In this document: piece by piece, positions 53,481-64,000 of the stretch | Layout of the letters: each line of letters opens with the position of its first letter | Position numbering within the stretch: position 1 is the first letter of the stretch | Origin: Schistocerca nitens | Lineage: Eukaryota; Arthropoda; Insecta; Orthoptera; Acrididae | Length of the DNA: 64,000 bases | Reading direction: 5' to 3' | NCBI RefSeq assembly: GCF_023898315.1 | Contig: NC_064622.1 | Coordinates: 273,225,503 to 273,289,502 of the forward strand | The notes under the pieces: generated by a model | Databases searched by the model: none | What the model saw: only the letters and a program-made list of their open reading frames with translations | Told to the model about the DNA's origin: nothing | Translations under genes and position numbers: made by a program

Positions 53481-54218
53481 AAGGATGCCCCAGAAATGTT
53501 GCGACAAACTTGGGGGGATTGAAGAGGGTGGCTTCAGGAACACATCGAGGACAGGGACCCAGTTCCAGATACGTCATCCAACGACTGTTCGAAACATCGA
53601 AGTTATAGGTGCCAGCGCCGCCATTGGACCACTCCTTTGGCAGCAAATGCGATTGTGTTCACTGACAGAGCGTAGAGGGAACGCCTTGCTATGTTGTGTG
53701 CTTTTCAGCGATCGTGACTGATAGCCACGATCGCCTGTGGAAATGATGGAGGCTGCTGCTGCATAGATAAGCCTTGTCTCCTATGAACACGATGCTTGTT
53801 GCCTTGGAGGACGACTGTTTCGGCTAAGGGTATCCATATACCTTTCATTTTTCCCCTGCATACCGAAAAACATTGGAGATTTCAGAGGGCTCCTGTGGAA
53901 AAATAAGCTGTGGTTGAAACCTATGTCTGAAACCGTCATCCACCGAGATAACAGAGCATTGTATTCATAGGAGACAAAACAATCAGTCGTAATCACTGAA
54001 TTGCAAAAACATTGCTAGACGTTCCGCCTACGGTATGTCAGCGTAAGTCATGTTTGCTGTGGAAGGGGTAAGCTAGTGGCAGGCGCAGGCGCCTATAACT
54101 TCGACGCTTTGTAGCATCGTTCGATGACGTTTCTGGACACTGATTCGTAGCCTTGATTTGTTCCTCAGGCGCCCTCTACAATCCCTCAAACTTTGTCGCA
54201 ATATTTCTGTGACACCAT
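53481..54218. mobile_element. Foldback MITE with about 150-bp inverted ends
   Basis: Left arm from GGATGCCCCAGAAATGTTGCGACAAA and right arm from the reverse complement of GGTGTCACAGAAATATTGCGACAAA align for about 150 bp (both contain CGAAGTTATAGG). A second, inner inverted pair lies at about 53770-53800 (TTGTCTCCTATGAACACGATGC) and 53950-53985 (GCATTGTATTCATAGGAGACAA). No transposase. Likely mobilised by a mariner-type enzyme. Confidence 0.78.
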
Positions 54219-54957
54219 ATACATATACATAACCCAGTAAAACAAACTTAGCTAACTTAGAACAGAGTAGAGGTAGCTGTGAACAGTGGTCATTACTAAC
54301 CTTATTCACAAGGCCTCTTGTAGCAGGGGGCGAATAGGAATATGTATGTATGGGCTAAAGGTACAAAGGCCACATCGTAAAATCACAGCTTCATTTCCTT
54401 TTCTACTTTCCTTTTGTTCCCAAAACCTCTTCATTAATTCAGAGTTTTTTTCTTCCTTTCATCTGCCTATTTTTTCCCCTGTTGGTTCTTTCGTTGAGAC
54501 TAACTTAACTTTCTTGTTTCTGAATTTACTTCTGAACCGTTTTCTATCCTCAATTTCTTCTTCTGAACTTTTCAGTTATTGTGTATCTTGTTCTGTTTGT
54601 TTCATGCAACTGGCCTTTAAAATTTGGTTGCATTAACGACGTGAAAAATTTTCTTAGTGGTACTGTTTTCATCCACGCTACATAGATGTACGTAGAACTA
54701 TAGGTGCCTTTACCTAAATTAATCTGTGATGATGTCTGTGTGTACGTAGAGTTCGTTTATAGTTCGTCTGACCCAAGTTCTGCTTTGGAGAACAGCGTCA
54801 TAGATTTATCTAAGAATTTTCGTTCTTGCTTTTTTTTTGTTACGAATTTTTGTCATCTCTCTTATTACTGTGGTTTCCTCCTCATAAAAAGCGTATGGTA
54901 AAACAACTGTGTTGTAGTGTCGTAGTTTTCCACTATGAGTTATTGTTTTTTTGTTTA
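54219..54957. other. T-rich unassigned spacer
   Basis: No supportable gene or repeat. Confidence 0.35.
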
Positions 54958-55680
54958 TGGCACTACCGAAAGGGAAGACCATCGTGTTCGGCGTATGGCT
55001 GTGGAGCATCGTACTGCATCTGAATCAGCAATTAGAGTAGCAGTTGGCACCACAGTGACACAACGAGCTGTTAAAAAAGGACAGTTCCAAGCCGGACGTC
55101 CTATAGCGTGCGTCCCACTTATCTGAAACCAACGCAGTTTGCGACTTCAGTGGTATCAACCGAGAGCTGGTAAGGAGGAGGCCAGGTGTGCGCAGCCAAC
55201 ATGTCTGCTGTTTAGACACACCGGACCCACACCTACAGTTATGGTCTAGGGTGCGATTTCGTATAAAACCAGTAGCCTTCTCGTTGCTTATCCCACGCAC
55301 GCTGAGTGCAAATTTCTACGTCAATCTGATGATTCGACCTGTTGTGCTGCCATTCATGAACAACATTCCAGGCGGTGTTTTCCAACAGGATAACGCTCGT
55401 CCACATACCGCTCTTGTCACCTTAAATCATCTACAGAGTGTCGACAAGTTGCCTTGGCCCGCTCTGTCACTGGGCCTGACTCCAGTCGAGCACGAATGGG
55501 ACATCATCGGACGAAAACTCTACTGTCATCCACCATCAGCGCTAACCGTCCCTGTATTGACCGACCGAGTGCAACAGGCAGGGAAACTGGCATCCGACGC
55601 CCGCACTAGACGATACATTTACGTTTGCATGCTTGCATTTAACATTCTGGCGATTAGGTCTGTTGTTAATGTATCAGCAT
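54958..55680 (+). pseudogene. Tc1-like transposase remnant TcL-7
   Basis: The readable part at about 55300-55560 gives YVNLMIRPVVLPFMNN, GGVFQQDNARPHTALV (second catalytic Asp) and LPWPALSLGLTPVEHEWDIIGRKL, where the third-acid block keeps its Glu. VLTDRVQQAGKL follows, then decay. The N-terminal segment near 54958-55130 contains helix-turn-helix-like text (DHRVRRMAVEHRTAS) with deletions. The first catalytic block was not found. No terminal repeats identified. Confidence 0.75.
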
Positions 55681-56084
55681 TTCATATTTGCAATGCCTTT
55701 TCTCGCGCTCACAGTAACCTGTCATCTTGCAACGTTAATCACTTCAGTATGTTACCTATACAAACGTATTCCCGAAATTTCGTTACTCTACATTAATTAT
55801 TTCTTAGTGTTGGGAATTTGTTTCCATCAGTGTATACATGCAATGAGAGGGGGGTGCTGAGTATGAGGGCGTAACTAAAAAGAGAGAGGGGTAAAAGGAT
55901 TTAGAATGATCTACGTTAAAAGACCGCAAATATATTCGCATGCCAAAATTTTTCGTGAGGAGGTGGGAACGAAGACAGAGGCAGCGGGTTCCCCACTTTT
56001 CTCTCACAGTCGTTTAAACAGGGCGTATTCACCTTCTTTGTGCTTCAACAGGAACATTTTTCCGCTGTCGCAATTTAATCGGCA
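55681..56084. other. Unassigned spacer
   Basis: No supportable feature. Confidence 0.35.
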
Positions 56085-56282
56085 TTCCTGCCGGTTTATA
56101 CGCTATACGCTACATTTGTTTATGTCGATGGTCATTTGCCGACCAAAATCAAGCTCGATCCTCTGCAGGTCTTCATGCATTTCGCTATAATTTCCTAGCG
56201 TTGCGACTTCTTTGTATGCAACAGTGCCATCCGCAAAAAAAATCTCATGGAACTCCCGACGTTACCGATTGTATCAATTATA

Positions 56283-57863
56283 CAGGGTGTTACAAAAAGG
56301 TACGGCCAAACTTTCAGGAAACATTCCTCACACACAAATAAAGAAAAGATGTTATGTGGACATGTGTCCGGAAACGCATAATTTCCATGTTACAGCTCAT
56401 GTTATTTTCGTCAGTATGTACTGTACTTCCTCGATTCAACGCCAGTTGGCCCAATTGAAGGAAGGTAATGTTGACTTCGGTGCTTGTGTTGACATGCGAC
56501 GCATTGCTCTACAGTACTAGCATCAAGCACATCAGTACGTAGCATCAACAGGTTAGTGTTCATCACGAACGTGGTTTTGCAGTCAGTGCTATGTTTACAA
56601 ATGCGGAGTTAGCAGATGCCCATTTGAAGTATGGATTAGCACGGGGCAATATCCGTGGCGTGGTACGTTTGTATCGAGACAGATTTCCAGAACGAAGGTG
56701 TCCCGACAGGAAGACGTTCGAAGCAATTGATCGGCGTCTTAGGGAGCACGGAACATTCCAGCTTATGACTCGCGACTGGGGAAGACCTAGAACGACGAGG
56801 ACACCTGCAATGGACGAGGCAATTCTTCGTGCAGTTGACGATAACCCTAATGTCAGCGTCAGAGAAGTTGCTGCTGTACAAGGTAACGTTGACCACGTCA
56901 CTGTATGGAGTGCTACGGGAGAACCAGTTATTTCCGTACCATGTACAGCGTGTGCAGGCACTATCAGCAGCTGATTGGCCTCCACGGGTACACTTCTGCG
57001 AATGGTCCATCCAACAATGTGTCAATCCTCATTTCAGTGCAAATGTTCTCTTTACGGATGAGGCTTCATTACAACGTGATCAAATTGTAAATTTTCACAA
57101 TCAACATGTGTGGGCTGACGAGAATCCGCACGCAATAGTGCAATCACGTCATCAACACAGATTTTCTGTGAACGTTTGGGCAGGCATTGTTGGTGATGTC
57201 TTGATTGGGCCCCATGTTCTTCCACCTACGCTCAATGGAGCACGTTATCATGATTTCATACGGGATACTCTACCTATGTTACTAGAATATGTGCCTTTAC
57301 ACGTACGACACAACATGTGGATCATGCACGATGGAGCTCCTGCACATTTCCGTCGAAGTGTTCGTACGCTTCTCAACAACAGATTCGGTGACCGATGGAT
57401 TGGTAGAGGCGGACCAATTCCATGGCCTCCACGCTCTCCGGACCTCAACCCTCTTGACTTTCATTTATGGGGGCATTTGAAAGCTCTTTCCTACGCAACC
57501 CCGGCACCAAATGTAGAGACTCTTCGTGCTCGTATTGTGGACGGCTGTGATACAATACGCCATTCTCCAGGGCCGCATCAGTGCATCAGGGATTCCATGC
57601 CACGGAGGATGGATGCATGTATCCTCGCTAACGGAGGACATTTTGAACATTTCCTATAACAAAGAGTTTGAAGTCACGCTGGTACGTTCTGTTGCTGTGT
57701 GTTTCCATTCCATGATTAAAGTGATTTGAAGAGAAGTAATAAAATGAGTTTTAACAAGGATAGTAAGCGTTTCCGGACACATGTCCACATAACATATTTT
57801 CTTTTTTTGTGTGTGTGAGGAATGTTTCCTGAAAGTTTGACCGTACCTTTTTGTAACACCCTG
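56283..57863 (+). mobile_element. MarL-2: mariner-superfamily DD41D element
   Basis: 1581 bp. Ends CAGGGTGTTACAAAAAGGTACGG and its reverse complement, with about 100 bp of inverted similarity including CGGAAACGCATAATTT/GTTTCCGGACACATG text. TA at 56281-56282 and 57864-57865. Confidence 0.93.
56591..57659 (+). pseudogene. Transposase of MarL-2, single frameshift
   Basis: Starts ATG at 56591 (MFTNAELADAHLKYGLARGN). The N-terminal helix-turn-helix region includes RLYRDRFPERRCPDRKTFEA and DWGRPRTTRTPAMDEAIL, up to VDHVTVW near 56905. There a small indel moves the protein to the frame reading VLRENQLFPYHVQRVQAL. The catalytic domain is open to the stop at 57657-57659: FTDEASLQRD (first Asp), MHDGAPAHFRRSV (second) and PPRSPDLNPLDFHLWG (third). 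I count 41 residues between the last two, the DD41D pattern. Only one visible lesion separates this copy from a full frame. Confidence 0.9.
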
Positions 57864-57960
57864 TACATATTGTGAAAAGTAATGGTGCTATAATACTCCC
57901 TTTGGGGTTCGCACAAATTAATTTTACGTTAGAAGATTGGTCTCCCTCACGAATGGCATA

Positions 57961-59363
57961 CTTCACTACTGGCCATTAAAATTGCTACACCACGAAATTG
58001 ACGTGCTACAGACGCGACATTTAACCGACAGGAAGAAGATGCTGTTATATGCAAATGTTAGCTTTTCAGAGCATTCACACAAGGTTGGCGCCGGTGGCGA
58101 CACCTACAACGTGCTGACATGAGGACAGTTTCCAACCGATTTCCCATACACAAACAGCAGTTGACCGGCGTTGCCTGGTGAAACGTTGTGATGCCTCGTG
58201 TAAGGAGGAGAAATGCGTACCATCACGTTTCCGACTTTGATAAAGGTCGGGTTGTAGCCTATCGCGATTGCGGTTTATCGTATCGCGACATTGCTGCTCG
58301 AGTTGGTCGAGATCCAAAGACTCTTAGCAGAATATGGAATCGGTGCGTTCAGCAGGGTAATACGGAACGCCGTGCTGGATCCCAACTGCCTCGTATCACC
58401 AGCAGTCGAGATGACAGGCATCTTATCCGCATGGCTGTAACGGATTGTGCAGCCACGTCTCGATCCCTGATGATCGATGGGGACGTTTGCAAGACAACAA
58501 TAATCTGCACGAACAGTTCGACGACGTTTGCAGCAGCATGGACTATCAGCTCGGAGACCATGGCTGCGGTTACCCTTCACGCTGCATCACAGACAGGAGC
58601 GCCTGCGATGGTGTACTCAACGACGAACCTGGGTGCACGAATGGCAAAACTTCATGTTTTCGGATGAATCCAGGTTCTGTTTACAGCATCATGATGGTCG
58701 CATCCGTGTTTGGCGACATCGCGGTGAACGCACATTGGAAGCGTGTATTCGTCATCGCCATACTGGCGTATCACCGGGCGTATGGTGTGGGGTGTCATTG
58801 GTTACACGTCTCGCTCACCTCTCGTTCGCATTGACGGCACTTTGAACAGTGGCCGTTACATTTCAGATGTGTTACGACCCGTGGGTCTACCCTTCATTCG
58901 ATCCCTGCGAAACCCTACATTTCAGCGGGATAATGCACGGCCGCATGTTGCAAGTCCTGTACGGCCCTTTCTGGATACAGAAAGTGTTCGAATGCTGCCC
59001 TGTCCAGCACATTGTCCAGATCTCTCACCAATTGAAAACGTCTGGTCAATGGTGGCCTAGCAACTGGCTCGTCGCAAAACGCCAGTCACTACTCTTGATG
59101 AACTGTGGTATCGTGTTGAAGCTGCATGGGCAGCTGTACCTGTACACGGCATCCAAGCTCTGTTTGACTCAATGCCCAGGCGTATCAAGACCGTTGTTAC
59201 GGCCAGAGGTGGTTGTTCTGGGTACTGATTTCTCAGGATCTATGAATCCAAATTGCGTGAAAATGTAATCACATGTCAGCTCTAGTATAATATATTTGTC
59301 CAATGAATACCCGTTTATCATCTGCATTTCTTCTTGGTGTAGTAATTTTAATGGCCAGTAGCG
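57961..59363 (+). mobile_element. Tc1-like element TcL-1, copy D
   Basis: Left end CACTACTGGCCATTAAAATTGC (from 57964), right end AATTTTAATGGCCAGTAGCG, followed by TA at 59364-59365. The left boundary is uncertain by about 3 bp because the expected TA is not directly adjacent. Confidence 0.9.
58191..59228 (+). pseudogene. Tc1 transposase, TcL-1 copy D
   Basis: Starts ATG at 58191 (MPRVRRRNAYHHVSDFDKGR). Helix-turn-helix to about residue 95, then an altered junction (SRSLMIDGDVCK) with a frameshift near 58470. Reopens as LSARRPWLRLPFT to FSDESRFCLQHHDGR (first Asp). Another shift near 58775 (GVWCG against GVMVWG) leads to MVWGVIGYTSRS, RDNARPHV (second Asp) and CPDLSPIENVW (Glu). A TAG at about 59058 truncates the protein shortly after, with the residual C-terminus to GCSGY and stop at 59226-59228. 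Confidence 0.9.
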
Positions 59364-59365
59364 TA

Positions 59366-60439
59366 TGTTCTGTTTGGTTGGAACACGCTGTTTGTTTGAT
59401 GTTCCGGACGCTCTATTTTGTTCTTTAGACAGCAGTACGGAACTGCACCGAAAGTATGGCATGGTTCACTTTCTGTCCGGACACAACTCTTATCCCACGC
59501 TCCTACATCGCATGACGCTGAGCAACGATTCAAACCGTACAAGCGAGAAAACTGGAACTCCGGAACACACCGTCCTGACTTATAGGCTGTTCAAAAACAT
59601 ACTGCAATCAGGACAACACAGAAATACATTAGCATGTGACACCATACACAACACAGTGCGTAACGAAGACTCACGGAACACACTTAAAACACAAGCCGAG
59701 ACGAGTAAACTACAGACATCATAATACGCAGCATCAAGAATAACCCCACAGGACAGACGAATACGGACGACAGCCGAAAAAAAAGCAAGAGTCAATATGC
59801 ACATGGTGCAAAACCCACACAAGCAAATACGTAAATATAGCCCAATCATAAAGTAAGCGTAGACACGTAAGAGAACCAGAAAATAAATCTATAAGTATCC
59901 TGTAAAACATATGTATAGTAGAATCAGACAGTGACCTGTCATTGTACCGCAAAGAGTAACTCTAAACTTGAACTTAGATACATAGTTACAATAGTTAAAG
60001 AAACACACATTGTAACAACATTACCAGAGTCCCCATACGTAACTCAGTATAAGATCAAAAATGAGGATTGTAATTATTCAGCACGATTAAAAGCGTCTGT
60101 AAGTCAACGGCTCGACGAACGTACCAAGATTTTCACCGCCGAAAGCCTAAGGTAGCGAGACGAACCTCTCCCCTCCATTCTGTGCTGTCATCCATTAAGT
60201 TTGAATTCTTTCCTATCCTCTTTATGTTTTCTTTTTGTTACATAAATGTTAGGTTGAAGTATTTCCATTCCATAATTCGTTTTAAGTTTATAATCATTTA
60301 AAACTGCAATATCGTTACACTTAATTAGAATCAGAAGAATTCATCATGTTCCGTGTATGTAAAAGATGGTATTCTAAACGCACGACTTGTTCTAGCATCT
60401 AGGTAGTAGGTCTCAGTAAATGGCAGTGAATGAAATAAA
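59366..60439. other. Unassigned spacer
   Basis: No supportable feature. Confidence 0.35.
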
Positions 60440-60700
60440 ACTGAAAGAAAATGTGCCGAAAGCCTTCCGGAAGCCAAGGAACACGGTATTTACCTCGGCA
60501 CCCGTATCTACTGCCTCTTTGCGTCTCGTGGACGAACAGACGGCGCTGGATTTTCCACAATTGCTGTTTTCGGAACCCATGTTCATTCCTACAGAGGAGA
60601 TATCCAGGCTCAGAAATGTCGTAACGCGAGTATAAAGCATCTTCCACAATCCTTCGACAGACTGACTCGGTGAGCATGTGAGCATGCGAATGGAATAAAC
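60440..60700 (-). pseudogene. LINE reverse transcriptase scrap (motif A region)
   Basis: The minus strand reads GSENSNCGKSS, then EAVDTGAEVNTVFLGFRKAFG, a decayed RT motif A (usual form VFLDFRKAFD). The catalytic Asp is replaced by Gly and frames shift within it. May belong to the same LINE lineage as 56085-57963. Confidence 0.65.
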
Positions 60701-61479
60701 AGGAAATTGCTAATATCGATATGTTACAAGCGACCACTCCATCACATACTCTGCACACGCCAAGAAAGGTCACGCGAACTGACTACTGATCGAACGTTGA
60801 GCCCTTTTTCATCGGCAGCGGCTGCAATTTTCCTAACAAAAGGAGCCTAACTGGTCAGTCCCCTCCTAAACCACCTTTCCCCCCCCACCCCACCCCCGCC
60901 CCACTTCCATGCTATGCCATCAGATAAAGGCAGCCGCTGAGAACTTGGCTGCTCTCTGCAACCCAGCGCTTCAGTTAGGCAAGCTCTCGAAAGTCCGCTG
61001 AGCCGAATAAAAAACCTGTAAAGTAAGAAAGTAAGGAATGAACCCGTTAAAGAACTGAATGAATAGGTCAAAGGTTTTGCATTCGGCGGCTTTGCTTAGA
61101 GATCGAGTTTCTGAGAACTTCCGGAATTCGGCGAAAGCACCCTCTCCGTCTCCGGGCACGAGAATGAGCGCTCAGAAAAATCCTTTCACCTTTCTCAGCA
61201 AGTAACCGTTCTCCGCAGTACTCAGAATCTTACATATTTAAACTTAAGAGGCAATATAATATTTACAGTACCACAGCTCGAAGAGCGTGGACAGAAAGCT
61301 TTTGGACCAGATCCGTTTACATTTACATACATACCTCGTATGCCATGGTAACAGTGTGAGGAGAGTATAATAATATTATCCAAACCACGTCGCATTCCAT
61401 TTCCTCGTGGCGTGGTAAAACTAATTTCACTAACTGCGACATAGTCGCGTATACAAACAGTGATCCAATACTGTCAAAT
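60701..61479. other. Unassigned spacer with C-run
   Basis: A C-rich purine-poor stretch at about 60880-60905. Nothing else recognised. Confidence 0.35.
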
Positions 61480-61620
61480 GTTTTTTATTCCAGTCTTTGA
61501 TCACAATCTCAATTCTTTAGACGATGACCGGTTTCAGTCCGCAGTGACCATCCTCAGATCAGGACATGGTGTAAAAAAGATCTGAGGATGGTCATAACAT
61601 TTGTAAAACTGGTTGTTTGC
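61480..61620. repeat. Truncated foldback repeat with a 16-bp perfect hairpin
   Basis: TGACCATCCTCAGATC at 61545-61560 and its exact complement GATCTGAGGATGGTCA at 61579-61594, separated by 18 bases. Probably the core of a larger foldback element. Confidence 0.75.
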
Positions 61621-61981
61621 CTCCGTATGGGGGTGGAGTCTTCCTTGACGTACACTCACGAACTGCACGCTAGTTATACTATGGAATAAGCAAATTATGG
61701 CACAATGTACTTCAAACACTTCTCTAAATTCATCTCCATTGTTTTGTGTGAACAACATCACATTTCGCTCAAGATTTCGATTCAACTTCGCTGAACACAT
61801 CTGCTGCTCTTGAAGTATACCGACCTATCTTAGTCTCATCAGGACGTCTGCATTCCTTCGATGTCAGCTGTTGAACCGACTTGATCTGATGTCAGTTAGT
61901 AGGACTAAAAATTGTTGTAAAGAAAAAAATGTTATAATTCTAAAAATGTGTAAAAGAAAGTTCGTATTTATTGGAGAAAGC
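61621..61981. other. Unassigned spacer
   Basis: No supportable feature. Confidence 0.35.
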
Positions 61982-61983
61982 TA

Positions 61984-63483
61984 CAGGGTGTTTCAAAAAT
62001 GACCGGTATATTTGAAACGGTAATAAAAACTAAACGAGCAGCGATAGAAATACACCGTTTGTTGCAATATGCTTGGGACAACAGTACATTTTCAGGCGGA
62101 CAAACTTTCGAAATTACAGTAGCTACAAGTTTCAACAACAGATGGCGCTGCAAGTGATGTGAAAGATATAGCCGACAACGCAGTCTGTGGGTGCGCCATT
62201 CTGTACGTCGTCTTTCTGCTGTAAGCGTGTGCTGTTCACAACGTGCAAGTGTGCTGTAGACAATTCCTTAGAACAGAGGATTTTTCTGGTGTTGGAATTC
62301 CACCGCCTAGAACACAGTGTTGTTGCAACAAGACGAAGTTTTCAACGGAGGTTTAATGTAACCAAAGGACCGAAAAGTGATACAATAAAGGAACTGTTTG
62401 CAAAATTTCAACGGACTGGGAACGTGACGGATGAACGTGCTGGAAAGGTAGGGCGACCGCGTACGGCAACCACAGAGGGCAACATGCAGCTAGTGCAGCA
62501 GGTGATCCAACAGCGGCCTCGGGTTTCCGTTCGCCGTGTTGCCGCTGCGGTCCAAATGACGCCAACGTCCACGTATCGTCTCATGCGGCAACCCCTCAGC
62601 GCCGCTACCATTGCTGCACGAGAGACATTCGCTAACGATATAGTACACAGGATTGATGACGGCGATATGCATGTGGGCAGCATTTGGTTTACTGACGAAG
62701 CTTATTTTTACCTGGACGGCTTCGTCAATAAACAGAACTGGCGCATATGGGGAACCGAAAAGCCCCATGTTGCAGTCCCATCGTCCCTGCATCCTCAAAA
62801 AGTACTGGTCTGGGCCGCCATTTCTTCCAAAGGAATCATTGGCCCATTTTGCAGATCCGAAACGATTACTGCATCACGCTATCTGGACATTCTTCGTGAA
62901 TTTGTGGCGGTACAAACTGCCTTAGACGACACTGCGAACACCTCGTGGTTTATGCAAGATGGTGCCCGGCCACATCGCACGGCCGACGTCTTTAATTTTC
63001 TGAATGAATATTTCGATGATCGTGTGATTACTTTGAGCTATCCGAAACATACAGGAGGTGGCGTGGATTGGCCTCCCTATTCGCCAGACATGAACCCCTG
63101 TGACTTCTTTCTGTGGGGACACTTGAAAGACCAGGTGTACCGCCAGAATCCAGAAACAATTGAACAGCTGAAGCAGTACATCTCATCTGCATGTGAAGCC
63201 ATTCCGCCAGACACGTTGTCAAAGGTTTCGGGTAATTTCATTCAGAGACTACGCCATATTATTGCTACGCATGGTGGATATGTGGAAAATATCGTACTAT
63301 AGAGTTTCCCAGACCGCAGCGCCATCTGTTGTTGAAAATTGTAACTACTGTAATTTCGAAAGTTTGTCTGCCTGAAAATGTACTGTTGTCCCAAGCATAT
63401 TGCGACAAACGGTGTATTTCTATCGCTGCTCGTTTAGTTTTTATTGCCGTTTCAAATATACCGGTCATTTTTGAAACACCCTG
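61984..63483 (+). mobile_element. MarL-1 copy 2
   Basis: 1500 bp, ends as in copy 1, TA at 61982-61983 and 63484-63485. It is 48 bp shorter than copy 1, fully accounted for by 9-bp and 39-bp losses in the coding region. Confidence 0.95.
62265..63302 (+). pseudogene. Transposase of MarL-1 copy 2, start codon lost
   Basis: Same protein as 35014-36099 with about ten substitutions. A 9-bp deletion at 62264 removes the codons for MVY including the ATG; the upstream frame has only a GTG at 62187. A 39-bp deletion near 62587 removes 13 residues (SLHLYPYKIQTRQ in copy 1) between repeats GCGCCA and GCGGCA, at the junction of the DNA-binding and catalytic regions. The catalytic Asp residues FTDEAYF, MQDGARPH and SPDMNPCDFF and the frame to the stop at 63300-63302 are intact. 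Probably not translated normally, though the lesions are in frame. Confidence 0.85.
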
Positions 63484-63485
63484 TA

Positions 63486-64000
63486 TATACGACAGTATAA
63501 TCTCTTAACTTGCCAGAGAATGGTTGATATAAAAGAGAAAGTGAAGTTTTATGATCCTCTTTGATTACTCTCTTCTTGGAGATGGCCTCCTGCTTTGTTC
63601 TGAGAAGCATGAGCCGTACAGTCCTCTTTATTTATGGGAGAAAACGAAGCAGCGTTTTATGTAATTCACACGCAAATATACAGAATAAAATATTTAAGTG
63701 TTAGTGGATTTATGTATCACCTAATACTACATGAAATCAGTTCCAACCCAAGAAGACTTAACGTACTGATGTCCGAGTCACCTCCATTACGGCTAACACG
63801 GGAATAATTGTCAAAAGAAATGGGGACATAGCAAACCACACAAGGAGACACAAGAAGCCAAAAGGAAAAGCTCGAAGTTTATAAAACTTACGAACACTGG
63901 ACTATGTGAGTGCACCAACGAATCGATGTGCAGAGCTTCTCAAGATAGGCGACTCATCATTGTCATTTACATAAACAATAGGAACATTTCTATTATTAGC
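63486..64000. other. Unassigned spacer to window end
   Basis: No supportable feature. Confidence 0.35.

Larger units (their letters stand above)
56085..57963 (-). mobile_element. LINE reverse transcriptase fragment split by MarL-2
   Basis: Two pieces, 57963-57866 and 56280-56085, become contiguous on the minus strand when MarL-2 (56283-57863) is removed. The first reads REGDQSSNVKLICANPKGSIIAPLLFTI (RT motif B region). The second leads into the motif-C region, which has decayed (the stretch about 56260-56200 codes for FADGTVAYKEVATLGNYSEM-like sequence), and DLQRIELD-like text. A third CR1/Jockey-type LINE lineage, dead. Confidence 0.7.

Noticed and set aside
54286..54636. 116-codon frame with hydrophobic Phe/Ser-rich stretches
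   Set aside because: A T-rich tract gives such residues by composition; no start context or homology that I recognise.
59365..59724. 119-codon frame following TcL-1 copy D
   Set aside because: No recognisable domain; begins just outside the transposon end and shows no conserved pattern.

Overview
The window looks like intergenic or intronic DNA from a very large, repeat-laden insect genome. I could not find one convincing host gene. Everything coding that I recognise belongs to transposable elements, nearly all of it broken. Several repeats (the tRNA-headed SINE with a tail ending near CATTTGAACC, the Tc1-like element with a GGCCATTAAAATTGCTACACC terminus, the 5S-rRNA-headed SINE, and tRNA-Ser/tRNA-Thr look-alike units) match my recollection of repeats in grasshoppers and locusts (Orthoptera, Schistocerca-like). 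That assignment is recollection plus inference, not a search result. Family labels below (SINE-A, TcL-1, MarL-1 and so on) are my own.

Layout. 1-6.5 kb: an internally deleted CR1/Jockey-like LINE, two SINE-A copies, a Tc1-like fragment, and a Tc1-like element (3443-5803) carrying a candidate solo LTR and a truncated SINE-B. 6.5-12.3 kb: two convergent TcL-1 elements with a small hairpin MITE and a truncated SINE between them. 12.4-18.4 kb: SINEs A and B, a 5S-derived SINE, and a mariner with a central deletion. 18.7-23 kb: a degenerate pyrimidine-rich repeat, a tRNA-Thr-like unit, microsatellites, a second 5S-SINE and another SINE-A. 23.6-26.7 kb: a mariner split by a hAT-type element that itself holds a SINE-B and a LINE 3' end. 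27.2-30.8 kb: a mariner scrap, a 1.2 kb pyrimidine tract, and a transposon with about 430-bp inverted ends. 32.3-34.1 kb: a Tc1-like element interrupted by a tRNA-Ser-bearing inverted retroposon. 34.7-36.3 kb: a mariner-superfamily element with an intact 361-codon transposase; its sister copy lies at 62.0-63.5 kb. 36.9-44.9 kb: SINE-C, SINE-A, a third TcL-1, a second Tc1 family, and an element with an intact 340-codon Tc1-like transposase. 44.9-47.7 kb: a 5'-truncated second LINE and a decayed mariner-type element. 48.7-51.5 kb: a three-level nest (Tc1-like, then LINE, then SINE-A and SINE-B). 51.8-53.0 kb: PIF/Harbinger remains, a MADF-BESS protein gene with a readable intron and antisense transposase sequence inside it. 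53.5-64 kb: a foldback MITE, a Tc1-like remnant, a LINE fragment split by a DD41D mariner-type element, the fourth TcL-1, a LINE scrap, a hairpin, and the second MarL-1 copy.

How the parts work together: the DNA transposons sit between TA dinucleotides, while SINEs and LINEs are bounded by 9-14 bp target duplications that usually can be read base by base. Their nesting therefore gives a relative insertion order. Only two reading frames could still make a full transposase (35014-36099 plus strand and 42388-43410 minus strand). The SINEs depend on LINE enzymes, and the only LINEs visible here are dead.
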